A stretch of DNA of 64,000 nucleotides from Topomyia yanbarensis (Eukaryota; Arthropoda; Insecta; Diptera; Culicidae), in contig NC_080672.1 in the NCBI RefSeq assembly GCF_030247195.1, forward strand, positions 64,211,771 to 64,275,770. The letters are read 5' to 3'. Positions 10,908 through 22,263 of this stretch are shown in pieces. The notes under the pieces are model-generated. The model was not told the origin of the DNA. It searched no databases and saw only the letters and a list, made by a program, of their open reading frames with translations. Numbering within the stretch: the first letter of the stretch is position 1; each line of letters begins with the position of its first letter. Position numbers and translations under genes: made by a program.

Positions 10908-13900
10908 ATGGCGTCAACAAGCGAAATTTGTGAAGAGCTCAACTTGCCAGTTGAATTCGCTGAAGTTTTTTCATGTAAGTAAATTAGAAATGACCAGTCT
11001 TTTTATTTCGTTAAGATTGATATTAATTCGAATAACAAAATTTCTTCATTTTGACCTGTACTGTAATTCTTCCTCTTTAGTTTAGTCTAGTTCACATGCG
11101 TCACAATTTCGTTGTAATTTTCCAAAGCAGTTATTTTGATCTCATTTACTTTTCAGTTTGTGAATATACAAAGGAATCGTTTAAAACCGTAACCAAGGAC
11201 CAGCTGGAGGCTGATTTTTTAAGGGCAGGATACCGGTGTAATATCCATGAACTATTCCAAAGGATTGTAAGCTGGCGTCAATCAAAGGTATCTTTTCAAA
11301 TATTTACATGAATGTGCATATTGTTATAATACAGAAAATATCTGTAGGGATTGAATCTGTTCAATTTTGAAACAGTAAAATTTGAACACCACTGGCAGGA
11401 TAGCCAATCGGATGAGAATGTTGACACTGACCGGATGCCGCTTGACAGTCTAGAAGTTGATGAATCGAATTCTTCTGGCGAGGGCACCAAGCACCAATCA
11501 GTTTTCCCAGATTCCCAGATCACTGCAGGTAACTAATTCGAAGCAAACTCTACCATCCATAGGCATACCCGGTAAGTTCAACCGAAATTCCGGTTGGCGC
11601 GATTTAGTGTCCAGCTTTAGTGATACAACGTATTCATAGAATTGGTTGCGTCACTGGAGCCGGATACTAGCCAGAATTCCGACTCATTTTCCGGCAGGAC
11701 TTACTAAGTATCTTTATGGAAAGACTAAAATAATACAATTATTTCAAATTGTTTGTTGCATTCGAATCGGAATTTTGATAGAAACCAGCCAGAATTACGA
11801 ATTAGAATCCGGCTGGTTTGGTTAGTCAAACCAATCTGAATTCCGAATGAATTCTGTATGAATTCCAGTTCAAATTTAGGGGCCGATTCCGGAACTGATA
11901 GAGTCGGAATCAGTGGCTGAATTTGTTCATACAAATCCAATCCATACAAATCTCATTAAGAAGAACAAAATTCCCGGATGATTCTGACTTTGAAATCAGA
12001 TTTTTAAACGATTGTTTAGAAGTCTGTGTTTGCATTTTCGAATAATGTAAAGTTATGCTAAATATTATGACAACTCATTGAGAAACAAAAATTTCAGAAC
12101 AATCTGCAACCAACGAATCTACCGGATTTCAATTATCAGAAAGCTCACGACGACGGTTCAACGGAAACGATTTTCGATTTCGAGTTTGAATCGTCTAGAG
12201 AACATACTGCAGAGCAGCTTCAATCAAAAGCATCGAACGCGAGCGGTTCCACGAACATTGCTACCGGATCGAAACTGCCTTGTGTTGCTCAACGTACTGC
12301 TGAACAACTGCAATCGGTCATCCTCCAGGAGGACCAGAGTACCTACGCAGGATCAATTCGGCCACACCATGAGATATTGGTTTTGGAGCAGAAGGATAAT
12401 TCAGAGCTGGAGCGTGACACATCGGTGCTAGAAGTTTCAACTCCTGGTATTTCTACTAATCAACTTACAGCTTCTCAGTACACCGAACATGTTGCGGAGG
12501 TTTCGGATTTTGCAGAATTTTTTGGACCCAACAAGTTACGTTCGCTGTTGGAAGGAACAGTAACCGGAAAAGAACTAATAAATCGTGCACATCAAGGACC
12601 GTTATCAAATCAGAGTCAAGCAGAACTGATTTCGATACTTTCTGAGTACCACATTAGCACGAAAGGAAAAGTAACTGAGGAAATTCTTAAAATTTATACT
12701 TTAGCCATAACATTGCTATTCAAACACGAAAAAAAGGTATGTTATTGTTTTGATTATACAACGCAACCCGAATCAAATGCCAAAAGATTTACTTTGATAA
12801 CAGGTTTGTTCCAGTACACGCTTCTTGCTTCCAGTTGCTCTGAAGCGCTTCTAAGCAAACAGGAGAAGCAAAAGTTTGTTCCTTTTTACTTCGGTTTTCT
12901 ACCTGAAGAAAAAAGAGAAGGTAAATATAAATATAGGATTTTATAGGATTTTCTCCTTTCTTCCTTGAATTCTAGCGTGGTTTTCGAAAAGAGCCAGACA
13001 GTCAGCACAAAGGTACACGGTGTAGTATAGAAGGGGGGAATTCTATATGTAAGTGCGATTGTTATCGCGATGAAGGCGAAAACAAAAACGACTCGTCCCG
13101 TATTTCACAACAAAATGTATTTTGACCGTTGGTTTATTGACCCGTCAAAAACTACGTGAGGATTGTTAAATAATAAATTTATTTCTTGCAGGAAATATAC
13201 TTTACACCACGAGGAAACGGAAAGCGCAATCCGGGTGGGAAGCTGTACAACGGTATCGTTAACACCAGACAAAAATTTGTAAAAAGGAAGTTGAAAGAAA
13301 AGGAACATCTAGCGAAGAAAAAGGTTAATTTATCTGATTCACCCCAGCGTACCGACCTCGAGGGTGAGGAAGCATTGAACTGGCTAAAACTCAACACTTA
13401 ACCGTGGGCAACTACTCTAGAGAAGTGGGCCATTAGCTTCAAATCACGCCAAGTCAGCTTGCCGAAGCTGTTGGACACTGCTCAAATTTGGAAATCGTTC
13501 CCACACTATACGGAACCATTCGGGTACCAACTGGTATCATATTTTTTTTTTTTGGTTTATTGCTTTATTTTTAATAAACTCATTTTCTATTTAGATCGAC
13601 ATCGACTTCGTCAAATTACATGGTAAAGAGAAGGAAGGATCACTCGCATGGGATCGTGAATTGGAAAAACTGGTGGAACTTGTGAGTGTGGAGTACAAGG
13701 ATAAACTTTCAGCTGCGCTCTCAGATTACCTGAAGCAATCTTCTATCTCAAGAGGTAATCTTTTATAGTTACTTAACATTTCTAAAGGCGCAGTCATTCC
13801 AATATTATAGATCAGCCACTATGACGATTCACTTAATTCGTTTGTTAGGTTGACCCATAATATGTATATGACCACATTTTTAGATAAAGTAAATGTCACT

Positions 13901-14388
13901 AATTCCATAAATCATTCCAATTCACTATTCCAGATTCCAAAATTTGTTCGATTTTAATATTACTCAACAATCATTTGCGGCCCACGAAAATTACCAAGAC
14001 TTTCAAACCAACAATTCTGGTGGCACAAGAAGATACGGTCTTGTTCGTCGAAACGGAAACAGAAATTAAGAAGAAATTGCAAAACACTTATGCAAATTAC
14101 GCGAATTGGAATTTTACACAAATTGCCAAGTTGGTATTCGTCGGCTCTGGTGCCGCCAATTTATCCGGAAAGTTTTTCGTATGCTACGACGACCTGAGCT
14201 ACCAAGTTGAGACTGTTGAACGTGCCATTGATGTTCTGATTAAGTTTAATACTGTTTTCGAGCTTGAATACTCACGAGTTAATCGAATGCTGTGGAATTT
14301 TCTTTGTCGGTATTTATATAAGATCCCGTGTCAAGCAACCTACGCATCCGTGGATTCAGTGATCGCAAAATTGAGCGAAAACAATTAA
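10908..14388 (+). pseudogene. CACTA-like element gene A, seven exons, degenerate
   Basis: Exons by GT-AG and frame: 10908-10974, 11157-11287, 11348-11528, 12098-12736, 13192-13533, 13595-13754, 13934-14388 (TAA). The N terminus MASTSEICEELNLPVEF leads into a short helical SAM-like region (ELFQRIVSWRQSK). A basic region follows (TPRGNGKRNPGGKLYNGIVN), and then a C-terminal domain with FFVCYDDLSYQVETVERAIDV. This order matches accessory proteins I associate with the same animal transposon family. Lesions: an in-frame TAA at 13399-13401, and a 1-nt frame mismatch where exon 3 (phase 1) meets the open frame of exon 4, so a small indel probably lies near 12100-12170. The remaining junctions keep phase. 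No biochemical role can be assigned. Confidence 0.6.
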
Positions 14389-14390
14389 AA

Positions 14391-16861
14391 ATGTTTTCAT
14401 GTCAAATTTCAGACTGTGACGAAAAACTGGCTACAGTTATTGGTTATATCAATCATCTAATGCTCTTTCATCGCGTGCCTAAAGAATATCACTTTATATG
14501 TACATACGGCACGTGTATACAAAAAACAACATCCTGGTATATCTTCAAGCGCCATCTATATACCCACAAACCATCTAATAAATTTCACGTGCATCACGAA
14601 GCCGAGGAATCTTCGCAGACGATTCAGCCAATGTTGACAACAACAAGCGCAGCGATGCCGCCCACAACAGCAAATATGATTACCGAACAAACAAGTCAAC
14701 TTTCTAGAAATCTGAACCATCTCCAAGAATCTTCATTATCTTTCACTTTAGATTTACATAGCAGCGCTAACTTAACTAGACGTGATGTTAGACACATTCA
14801 GAAATGTGTGAACAATTTGAATGAGAAGATAGCACAAGATATTAATGAACTTCAGCTTAAAATAACCGATCCACAGATTGAGTTCGAACTTCATACATAT
14901 CTAACCAAAATGAAATCGTTGTTTAATTTTGTTGGCACAGACCATAAACTTTTTATGTATTTAACGGAAAACAATTTGTTTCGTATGCCAACTGTTGTTT
15001 CGTTACAAAGAGAACAAATTTCAATACACTCCAAAGATATTACTCTAGAAGAAACTTACGATGAGAGTGAAAATAATTTAGTTGTAATGGATGTCGAATT
15101 CCAAATACGATCATTTTTTAACATAGATAATGTTCTTACTCAAACAATAGAAAATACTATTAATTTAGAACAAACGGAAGGCATTACCAGTATCGTTAGT
15201 GGAAACGTGTGGAAACAGATAAAACTAAAGTATAAAAATGATGTACAAATACCAATTTCACTATACGCAGAAGAATTCGAAATTAATGACCCGCTAGGTG
15301 CCCATAACAAAAAACACGCTGTGTGTGGCTTATATTATTCATTCCCCACAATACCAGATGAATTTACTTCAAAATTATGTAATATTTTCGTATGTGGAGC
15401 AATTAAGAAAACAGATATAAGCCAAGCTGGAGTCCATTCCCTTTTGCGACATCTTGTAAACGTTTTCAAAAACGTAGAGGAAACCGCTTTTGACTTCACA
15501 AATAAGGGTATTATAAAACCAGTTAGGTTTATAGTAACTATTTTCCAAGGAGACAATATTGGTGTGCACCAGTTTTTCGGGTTTTTGACATTCAGCGCTA
15601 ATTTTTACTGCAGAATTTGTCGTCGTCATAAAGACTATTTGCAAACCGATTGCGAAGCGATAAACGATTGCCTACGCAATGAAGATAATTATGACTCTGA
15701 CGTCGCTTTGAATAATCCATCTGAAACTGGAATTAAACATTGTAGTCCTTTAAATGACTTACCTTCGTTCCATTGTATACAAAATGTATGCGTAGATCCA
15801 ATGCACGACCTCTTCAGTGGTGGTATATGCGTGTTTGGTTTAGAAGAACTCTTGACTTATTACATATTTGAGAAAAAATATGTTTCTCTGGAGATTTTAA
15901 ACACTTATAAAAGCGAATTTTCAAAAACCGTCCCAGACTCTGCATTAAAACGGCTGCCTCCATTCAGTTCATCGTATTGCAGTAAAAAAAATCTAAATGT
16001 GTAACGATAAGAGCAACTGCAAGTGAAGTTCGATCACTTACTCACTATTTTCCGCTAATCATGGGACCTTTTGTACCTCAATACGACCATGTTTGGGAAT
16101 ATCTGATAGCACTTGTAAACCTTACAGATGTAATACTAAAACCTAATTTATCATTATTGGACCTTGATAATATGCAATCAGCAACCAAAAAGCATCATAT
16201 GTTGTATCAGTCATTATTTGATAAACAACTAAAGCCCAAACACCATTTTATTACTCATTACAGTACTGTTGCGAAACAAAATGGCAGTTTAGCTAAAATG
16301 ATGAATTTTAGATATGAGGCAAAGCATAAATTTTTTAAAGAATATGCTCGTGTGATTTCATCACGACGCAATATATGCCTAACATTATGCACCAAAATAT
16401 AATTGCAATTCAGTAATAATCTTTTCAAATCTGATTTTTTCCAAAGGAAAATAGAAGGGAATTTTCAGTTGATTGTTTTTAATGAGCGACCATATGTAAA
16501 ATCAATATTGTTTCCAATTTCTTTTGACATTGATTCAACGGTGTCTGCTTCTGACTGGATAACATATAAAGGCACTAGCTTTAAATCAGGGATGTTTGTT
16601 ACCATTACTGAAATCAACACCGTTTCCTTGTTTGAAATTATTGAAACGATTTTGCATATTGATGGAAATGTATATATTGTTAGTAATCATTGGAATGTAG
16701 GGGATTATAATAGACACTATCTAGCATACGAAGCTGTTTTGAAAACAGAGGAAGTACGTATTATTAAAATACAAGACATAGACGGTCCTCCAATAGCAAT
16801 ACACAAAATAGGAAAACAATTCCTCTTCCGTAAAAATCAAGCTTTTCTATCAATAGATTAG
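14391..16861 (+). pseudogene. CACTA-like element gene B: C2H2 finger + transposase-like, two lesions
   Basis: ATG at 14391 is only 2 nt after the stop of gene A. The N terminus has two Cys/His clusters (CQISDCDEKLATVIGYINHLMLFH-type and CTYGTC...HLYTH). The body includes DPLGAHNKKHAVCGLYYSFP, GDNIGVHQFFGF followed by the FYCRICRRHK cysteines, VCVDPMHDLFSGG and LKPKHHFITHY. These are conserved blocks of the animal TNP2-like transposase family as I know it. Two lesions break the gene. The frame shifts after an 8-A run at 15984-15991 (apparent stop 16002-16004; coding resumes from SKCVTIRATASEV in another frame). An in-frame TAA lies at 16400-16402. Reading then continues to the natural-looking end at 16861. 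Confidence 0.65.
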
Positions 16862-17327
16862 AAATAAGTTTAGGGGCAGATCAATATCATGTATTCAGTT
16901 CTAGAATAAATGTATGTTATCAAAGATACGCTGCACTTGACTTCTCTATTATCGGCGTACAATATCCCATTAAAATGTCGTTGATTTTCAAAATGATATC
17001 AGATATACTATATACTGCAATCTGCATGATGTATATATGCATGGAACATGAAAATAATTTGTGTGGTATAATAAATATTAAATTTGAAGCAATTGAGATT
17101 AACGTTTATTACTTATGCATATGAACAGTGGAAACATTTCGATTTTATTATTAAACATATTTCATTTGATATATTTGCATTCAGAAACAATGTGGTTTAC
17201 ACATAACATCAATGTTATGTCTAAGAACGATTATTATGCGTGAAACTTATAAATAATATGTGTGAATGCAAATTGCAAAAATGTATGTGTTACGCACATA
17301 TGTATTATAATGATTTTTCCCTCAGTG
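16862..17327 (+). other. 3' non-coding end of the CACTA-like element
   Basis: This AT-rich sequence has several ATATGT/ACATAT motifs and ends at CCTCAGTG. It probably holds the poly(A) site of gene B (AATAAA near 16904) and the subterminal binding region. No ORF. Confidence 0.45.
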
Positions 17328-17329
17328 TA

Positions 17330-17572
17330 CACACTTAATTTTGTTCTACCGAATCCCTGCTTTTTTCGCAACTTTTACCGAGTTTTACACAGCTGAGCAC
17401 TCAGCTAACAAAGCTTTTACCGACATCTCAGTAGAAGTGACGTTTGTTTTGCTGAAAGTTGGAAAATATATCACTGAAAATCAGTAAATTTAAGCCACTT
17501 TGCTGAACTATCTGTAGAAAAACTTTACTGACTGTTCAGCTGTGCGAAAATTACCGAACTGAATTGAGTGTG
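17330..17572 (+). mobile_element. 243-bp TA-flanked MITE, left arm of an inverted pair
   Basis: Starting CACACTTAATTTTGTTCTAC and bounded by TA, it is inserted exactly at the TA that flanks the CACTA-like element. It is indistinguishable by eye from the copy at 9178-9420. Together with 17585-17827 it forms a head-to-head palindrome with a 12-nt centre. Confidence 0.9.
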
Positions 17573-17584
17573 TAGACAACCATA

Positions 17585-17827
17585 CACACTCAATTCAGTT
17601 CGGTAATTTTCGCACAGCTGAACAGTCAGTAAAGTTTTTCTACAGATAGTTCAGCAAAGTGGCTTAAATTTACTGATTTTCAGTGATATATTTTCCAACT
17701 TTCAGCAAAACAAACGTCACTTCTACTGAGATGTCGGTAAAAGCTTTGTTAGCTGAGTGCTCAGCTGTGTAAAACTCGGTAAAAGTTGCGAAAAAAGCAG
17801 GGATTCGGTAGAACAAAATTAAGTGTG
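17585..17827 (-). mobile_element. 243-bp TA-flanked MITE, right arm of an inverted pair
   Basis: It is the reverse complement of 17330-17572 over its full length as far as I can read. TA lies at 17583-17584 and 17828-17829. The centre between the arms is TAGACAACCATA. Confidence 0.9.
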
Positions 17828-17829
17828 TA

Positions 17830-18365
17830 GGTTTATTGTTTGGACTATGTGATAAATGGTTTTTAACTATGCGGGGGACCGGTCGTCAAGAACTCAATTG
17901 GATGGTGTTTATGTCAAATAAAAATAACCCTGCGGGAAAACTGGGACAACATGCATTCATTTTTTTTTTTGACAGAGCATCATTCTATATGTCAAATGCC
18001 TCTGATAGTGTCAAATCAAGGCTGTCAACATATTGTTTGTGGCACTAAAAACTGGATTCTAACAGCACTGCGCACTTACTATTCTTCTAATAAATGCTTC
18101 TCATAAACTGGTTAGTTCGACTGGTCTGTCTATGAAAGTACCATCTCTATCACTTGAAATACATGTGTTTTGACAGCTCGCAGTTTTCAGTAGCAGTTTG
18201 ATCACTCGCACTTTGAAAGTGCGGAGTCCAGGTTGGTGGGCAGTGCGCAATAATTTTAAATTTGATTTTATTTTCACACTTTCTGAGTTGGAAAAAAAAC
18301 ATTGTTGTAATCACGAAAATCAGCTTTATCGATGTATGTAATAATTTTTTTTTCTCATTTAATGA
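17830..18365. other. Unassigned sequence before the LINE
   Basis: Low-complexity and unique sequence without a convincing ORF or repeat boundary. The ORF at 17836-18048 shows no coding composition. Confidence 0.3.
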
Positions 18366-19169
18366 TCCAATTAAAACTACCGAAAATTAGATTACGCAAT
18401 TTTAGCGTACATACCGTACTAACAGTAAATAAAAGTACTGAAGGTACTGACTGACAGCTGAGGGATCTGTCCCTCAGTCAGTAGTAACATTCCATTCTGT
18501 ATTTTCCCGCCAAGGAGAAAGGTCCAGTTTTTTTGTCGTGTGATTAGACAGAGCGTTTTTTCTGATATATCGTTATTTTCAGAGGAAATTCAGTATGAAA
18601 CTCGTTGAAAGGTTAGCGTGACCAGCATTCTCGTTGCTGAAACAAAGGATTTTTCACGTATTGTGAGCAAAAAAGCAGCCAATAGAGCAGCTATTTTTTT
18701 TTTAAAAGAAAGCCAAAATGGCGAAAGTAGGCGGCGGAAAACCGCCGGATCCAGATGCAATAATGGAGACAGAAGGAACCGATCGGAAAACACCGCAGGA
18801 TAATAAAAACCGCAAAAAGGAAATGGATTCATACTTGTACACAACATGTGATGATGGGCCATATAGAGTATAACTAGGAGGAACGAACGAATCGAAAATC
18901 AACAAGTTTGCACTTGGATCATTCATACGCAAATTGGACAAGATACGAAATCATGTCATCGAACTGAAATATCTGGGACGTAACAAAATCATCGCTTTAG
19001 TTAAGTTACTTAATGGCAAATTTTTTGGTGGGGAACGAAAAACTGAAGGAACGCGGATACAAGCCGTACATTCTCCGTCATGTCGTATGCGTAACAGGAG
19101 TATTAGCTGGAATTCTGGCCCACATAAGCGTCGATTAAATCAAAGCGGACATGGAGTGTGAGTACCCGG

Positions 19170-19725
19170 GGTAATTGTTCCGAATCGCGGCTTTTTCGAA
19201 GAGAGTGTTAATTTCTTTTGGAAATGGTTCTAAATGGCCTATTTTATAACAAGCAATGAAAAAAATTTGGGGGGAAAGCTTTAAAGTAGTTTAAACTGGA
19301 AAAATAAGTTGTTCCCACTTACTAACAATGGCATTGCTCATGAGAAAGTGACGTCAGCGAAGTCGGACAGCACTTGAATAAAGCACTGACATTTTATTTT
19401 TGTAAATGAATACTATCCTAATGTTACTAAATAAAACATTGTTAATGCCTAATGTGGCTACGCCACATCGCTCTTTGTCATGCTGTCCTGACTGACTTAA
19501 ACTAGAGATAGCCCCTATGTTTGAGTATACCGGGCAAACGAGTGGATTACAGGTTTGATTGCACCCTTCGAAAGCAAGATCAAAACCTTATTTTTCCAGT
19601 TTAAACTACTTTAAAGTTTTCCCCTTAAATTTTTTTCATTGCTTGTTATAAAATAGGCCATTTAGAACCATTTTCAAAAGAAATTAACACTCTTTTCGAA
19701 AAAGCCGCGATTCGGAACAATTACC
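19170..19725. mobile_element. 556-bp palindromic element with 8-bp target duplication
   Basis: The ends are GGTAATTGTTCCGAATCGCG and its exact complement, with inverted arms of roughly 150 bp. GTACCCGG lies at 19162-19169 and 19726-19733. Joining the flanks restores LINE ORF1 coding across the site, proving the boundaries. The centre carries a 'TGTTTGAGTATACCGGGCAAAC' type repeat also found at 24880-25200 and 25765. An 8-bp duplication suggests hAT or P-like machinery, but the GGTAA ends are not typical of hAT. Confidence 0.85.
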
Positions 19726-20086
19726 GTACCCGGTAGTGGATGTCTACCGTCTGAATAGATTCGTGGATGGGAGCCCAAGGCCCACCAACCGCGTGAGTGT
19801 AACTTTCCGAGCGAAGCAGCTGCCGGAAAAGGTAAAATTTTTCTGTTGTTGGAACAAAGTGCGTCCATTCGTCCAGAAAGTACTGTTCTGCAAGAATTGT
19901 CATCGATAGAACCACAAAACGAAAAACTGTAAAAGTAAGTTGAGATGTTCGACCTGCACTGAAATTCACGACGAAGCGGACGTGAACTACAAGAATTGTA
20001 CCAAGCAACTGAAATGTTGGTACTACAAAATGACAAGTCATGGTACAACCGATGAAACATGTCCGGAGAAAAACAAAGAAATCTAG

Positions 20087-20333
20087 AGAAAATTTTCAAT
20101 AGGACGTAAGTAACATTGAGAGCCTCTCTTTGTTTACTTTCTCTTTCGTTTATTACGACGTCATTACAACACTTTGCGCTAATTTTCCGGTACATATCGA
20201 AAGCCGACGGTTTTTACTAGAATATTATGCAAAGAGTAGAGTAGTAAATATTGAAATGGCCGAGTAATGAACAGAAGAGAAAGACCCCAAAGAGAATCTC
20301 TCATTGTTACTTACGTCCTATTGAAAATTTTCT
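20087..20333. mobile_element. 247-bp MITE with CTAG target duplication
   Basis: AGAAAATTTTCAATAGGACG at the left mirrors CGTCCTATTGAAAATTTTCT at the right. The inverted arms extend through TAAGTAACA to roughly 40 bp. CTAG flanks both sides (20083-20086 and 20334-20337). It splits the LINE ORF1 downstream of the last zinc knuckle. Confidence 0.8.
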
Positions 20334-21035
20334 CTAGAAATATAAAGGCACTTAATACTTAACGGAATCTTACCTTCGTCGAAGCTCAGGAGCTAGTTAC
20401 ACCAATTTTGAGCAGCAACATCTACGAGGTACTAGCAGAAGCATCGGACAGTCCAATACCAGCAGAAAGTTTTGCGAAAATGACGGCCGGAAACTTCATT
20501 CGGAAGAGCACAGGAACCGTTCCAAAGAGGAGAGTAGAAGCAACGCCAACTTCAACAAATGATGAACACCTTAACCATAAACGCATGAAAGCAGGAAAGA
20601 TGCAAGAAGGCCGAGAACAAAATATGGAAACACGAAGCCGAATGGAGAAGGATCGACGAACCAAAATTTCGAACCAGGAAGTAAAAAATGATTCGCAACC
20701 AACCGAGATGTTTACCGGAGTTGGCACTGAACTTGAACAACACATTCAAAACGACGGATCGTGAACGATGGGAAAACATGGCACTGGAATCGAAGCAAGC
20801 TGCAGAAACGAGTATGAGAGGAACATTGATGAATTTCTATACCGATCTTGTACAGAAGAATTTACCCGCCGAATGGCAGGAAATCATTAAGGAAGTATCC
20901 AAACAACACTTTGAACTTAATACTACAATATTCTAAACATTTTCATTTCAGAAATGGATGCGTTCAAACTTATTCAATTGAATTCAAGTTCAAGGATGAA
21001 CTCCACAGATCGCTGTTGGGTACATAATTTTAAAT

Positions 21036-21355
21036 TTGAATACTCGAGTCACTAAGCGACGTGACTGTGAGAATAGGGTCCCTGACTCAACTCCTGTCAT
21101 TGTCCTGTACACTAAGGATCGGCAGTGAAGGTCTATCAAATCTGAAAGTCACATTCTGTAGTGGAATGTAGTACCACGTCTTGAGGTCAAGCAAAAAACC
21201 ACAATAAGACATATACGTAAAATATCGGCTTGAAAAATTAAACAAATTTAGTGCTGAATTCTCTACCAACTTTATTCTTTTCTGCATCTCTTGTATAACC
21301 TATAAAGGTATATTTATAAACAAAATAACGAATAACAAACTCAAAAAATACAGAA
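21036..21355. other. Short interval with half-hairpin relic and 3'UTR of the large - gene
   Basis: 21047-21082 repeats one arm of the 6305-6387 hairpin. The rest, read on the - strand, is AT-rich 3'UTR with AATAAA at 21271-21276 (complement). Confidence 0.5.
21271..21276 (-). terminator. Poly(A) signal AATAAA of the large - strand gene
   Basis: On the - strand AATAAA occurs 80 nt after the stop codon at 21356. It is the first canonical hexamer downstream and the most likely end of the transcript. Confidence 0.5.
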
Positions 21356-22263
21356 TTATCTTCCCTTTATAATTGCCTCTATCAGATCCGTCTCACGATC
21401 GCCAACAAGCGCCAGCAGTTCGCGCTGATTGTGGTCCAGCTTCAGAACGCTCATCCGTTTCCCGTCGGTGCGAAGCGTATTACTCTTCAGATACTCCCGG
21501 AAGCCGGATACACCCATGTACCGGTAGATCACCAACGGAGCGAACGAATTTTCACTCAAAGTGTACATCATTAGGTCATCCGTTGAGGGTATAACCGAAA
21601 ATTTTATCTGTTTCGGCACTTTCGTCAGAATGATCTGGTATTGGGTGAAGGTACTATTTCGAAATCGAGGCTGCGAATCGCGCCAGATTTCGATAGATCC
21701 GTGATGGGAACTGTCCGCCAGCTCGTGCTCTGAGTTGACAGCGATAAACAGTTGGTAGTCAAATTTGGCTACAGTGATGAAGGTCGGTTGTTGAACATCG
21801 ACCAACTGAGAAAGAACGAATTGGTAGTTCGGTTTGGAGCGCCAGACCTGCAAAACGTTGTCGTGACTGAGCGTGATGAGACGGTTGTCTATGTACAGGG
21901 CTTGCTCCAAGGCTGCAGTGTTCAGCATTTGATGGAACCTCATGTGGTACACCATGTTCTCCAAGTGCAGGCAGTGGATTTCCATTCCGTTAGCGTGCGG
22001 TGAAAAGAGACCGATGCAGATTAGATCGAGTAACCTAAACGAGAGCATTTCTCGAGGGATTGTGCTATTAAACTCGTAAATGGTAATGAACTTTGATGCT
22101 TTTTTCGGCGCAACGAGATCCGAGGGTTCTAGGTCCAAAATCGACTGGCGATAATATTGATTAGCGTGGTTGTAAAATTCTACGAAAATATGCTGAGCCC
22201 GACCTAAACTGATACGTTTGCAGTTCGTAATTACAAGGTTTGGTGATGAAATTGGAGGGAAAC
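21356..22263 (-). CDS. Large gene exon 10 (terminal)
   Basis: Acceptor CGTTTCAG/GTTTCC; 302 codons including the stop. Propeller-like strands continue to the C terminus (ELLALVGDRETDLIEAII), with no membrane anchor. Confidence 0.9.

Larger units (their letters stand above)
10608..17327 (+). mobile_element. CACTA-like (EnSpm-type) DNA transposon, two-gene, nearly complete
   Basis: The left end is CACTGAAATAATTATCATGA, and the right end read inward is CACTGAGGGAAAAATCATTA. Both then share ATCATNATAA. TA flanks both sides (10606-10607 and 17328-17329). Inside are a seven-exon accessory gene (10908-14388) and a C2H2 plus transposase-like gene (14391-16861) on the same strand. CACTG termini, a 2-bp duplication and a large protein with the D-P-M-H-D and K-P-K-H-H blocks seen in animal TNP2/Transposase_21-like proteins support CACTA membership. 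That family assignment is from memory of the family, not a search. Lesions in both genes show it is no longer fully functional. Confidence 0.6.
18718..20940 (+). pseudogene. LINE ORF1 (gag-like, three CCHC knuckles), broken
   Basis: The coding pieces are 18718-19161, 19726-20086 and 20338-20940 with the two MITEs removed. Recognisable parts are DDGPYRV, then a region with KYLGRNKII, VTFRAKQLPEKVKFFC and NKVRPFVQKVLFCKNC. The zinc-knuckle series follows (CKNCHR..HKTKNC, CSTCTEIHDEADVNYKNC, CWYYKMTSHG..DETC), and finally a polar tail (SSNIYEVLAEASDSPIP). Damage includes a TAA after PYRV, further frame breaks before 19161, and TAG inside the first knuckle. Such ORF1 proteins bind LINE RNA. This one is dead. 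Confidence 0.75.
18366..21035 (+). mobile_element. I-type LINE fragment: 5'UTR, ORF1 and first codons of ORF2
   Basis: The 5' region (TTAGATTACGCAATTTTAGCG) matches the deleted copy at 9486-10439. ORF1 begins at ATG 18718. After ORF1, ATGGATGCGTTCAAACTTAT at 20953 reads MDAFKLIQ, the usual start of an ORF2 endonuclease, and homology ends near 21035. It is therefore 3'-truncated or broken, and two younger MITEs (19170-19725 and 20087-20333) split ORF1. Confidence 0.75.

Noticed and set aside
12737..12946. Continuation of gene A exon 4 beyond 12736
   Set aside because: The frame happens to remain open in the intron. GTATGT at 12737 joins in phase to the conserved exon at 13192, which fits the family better.
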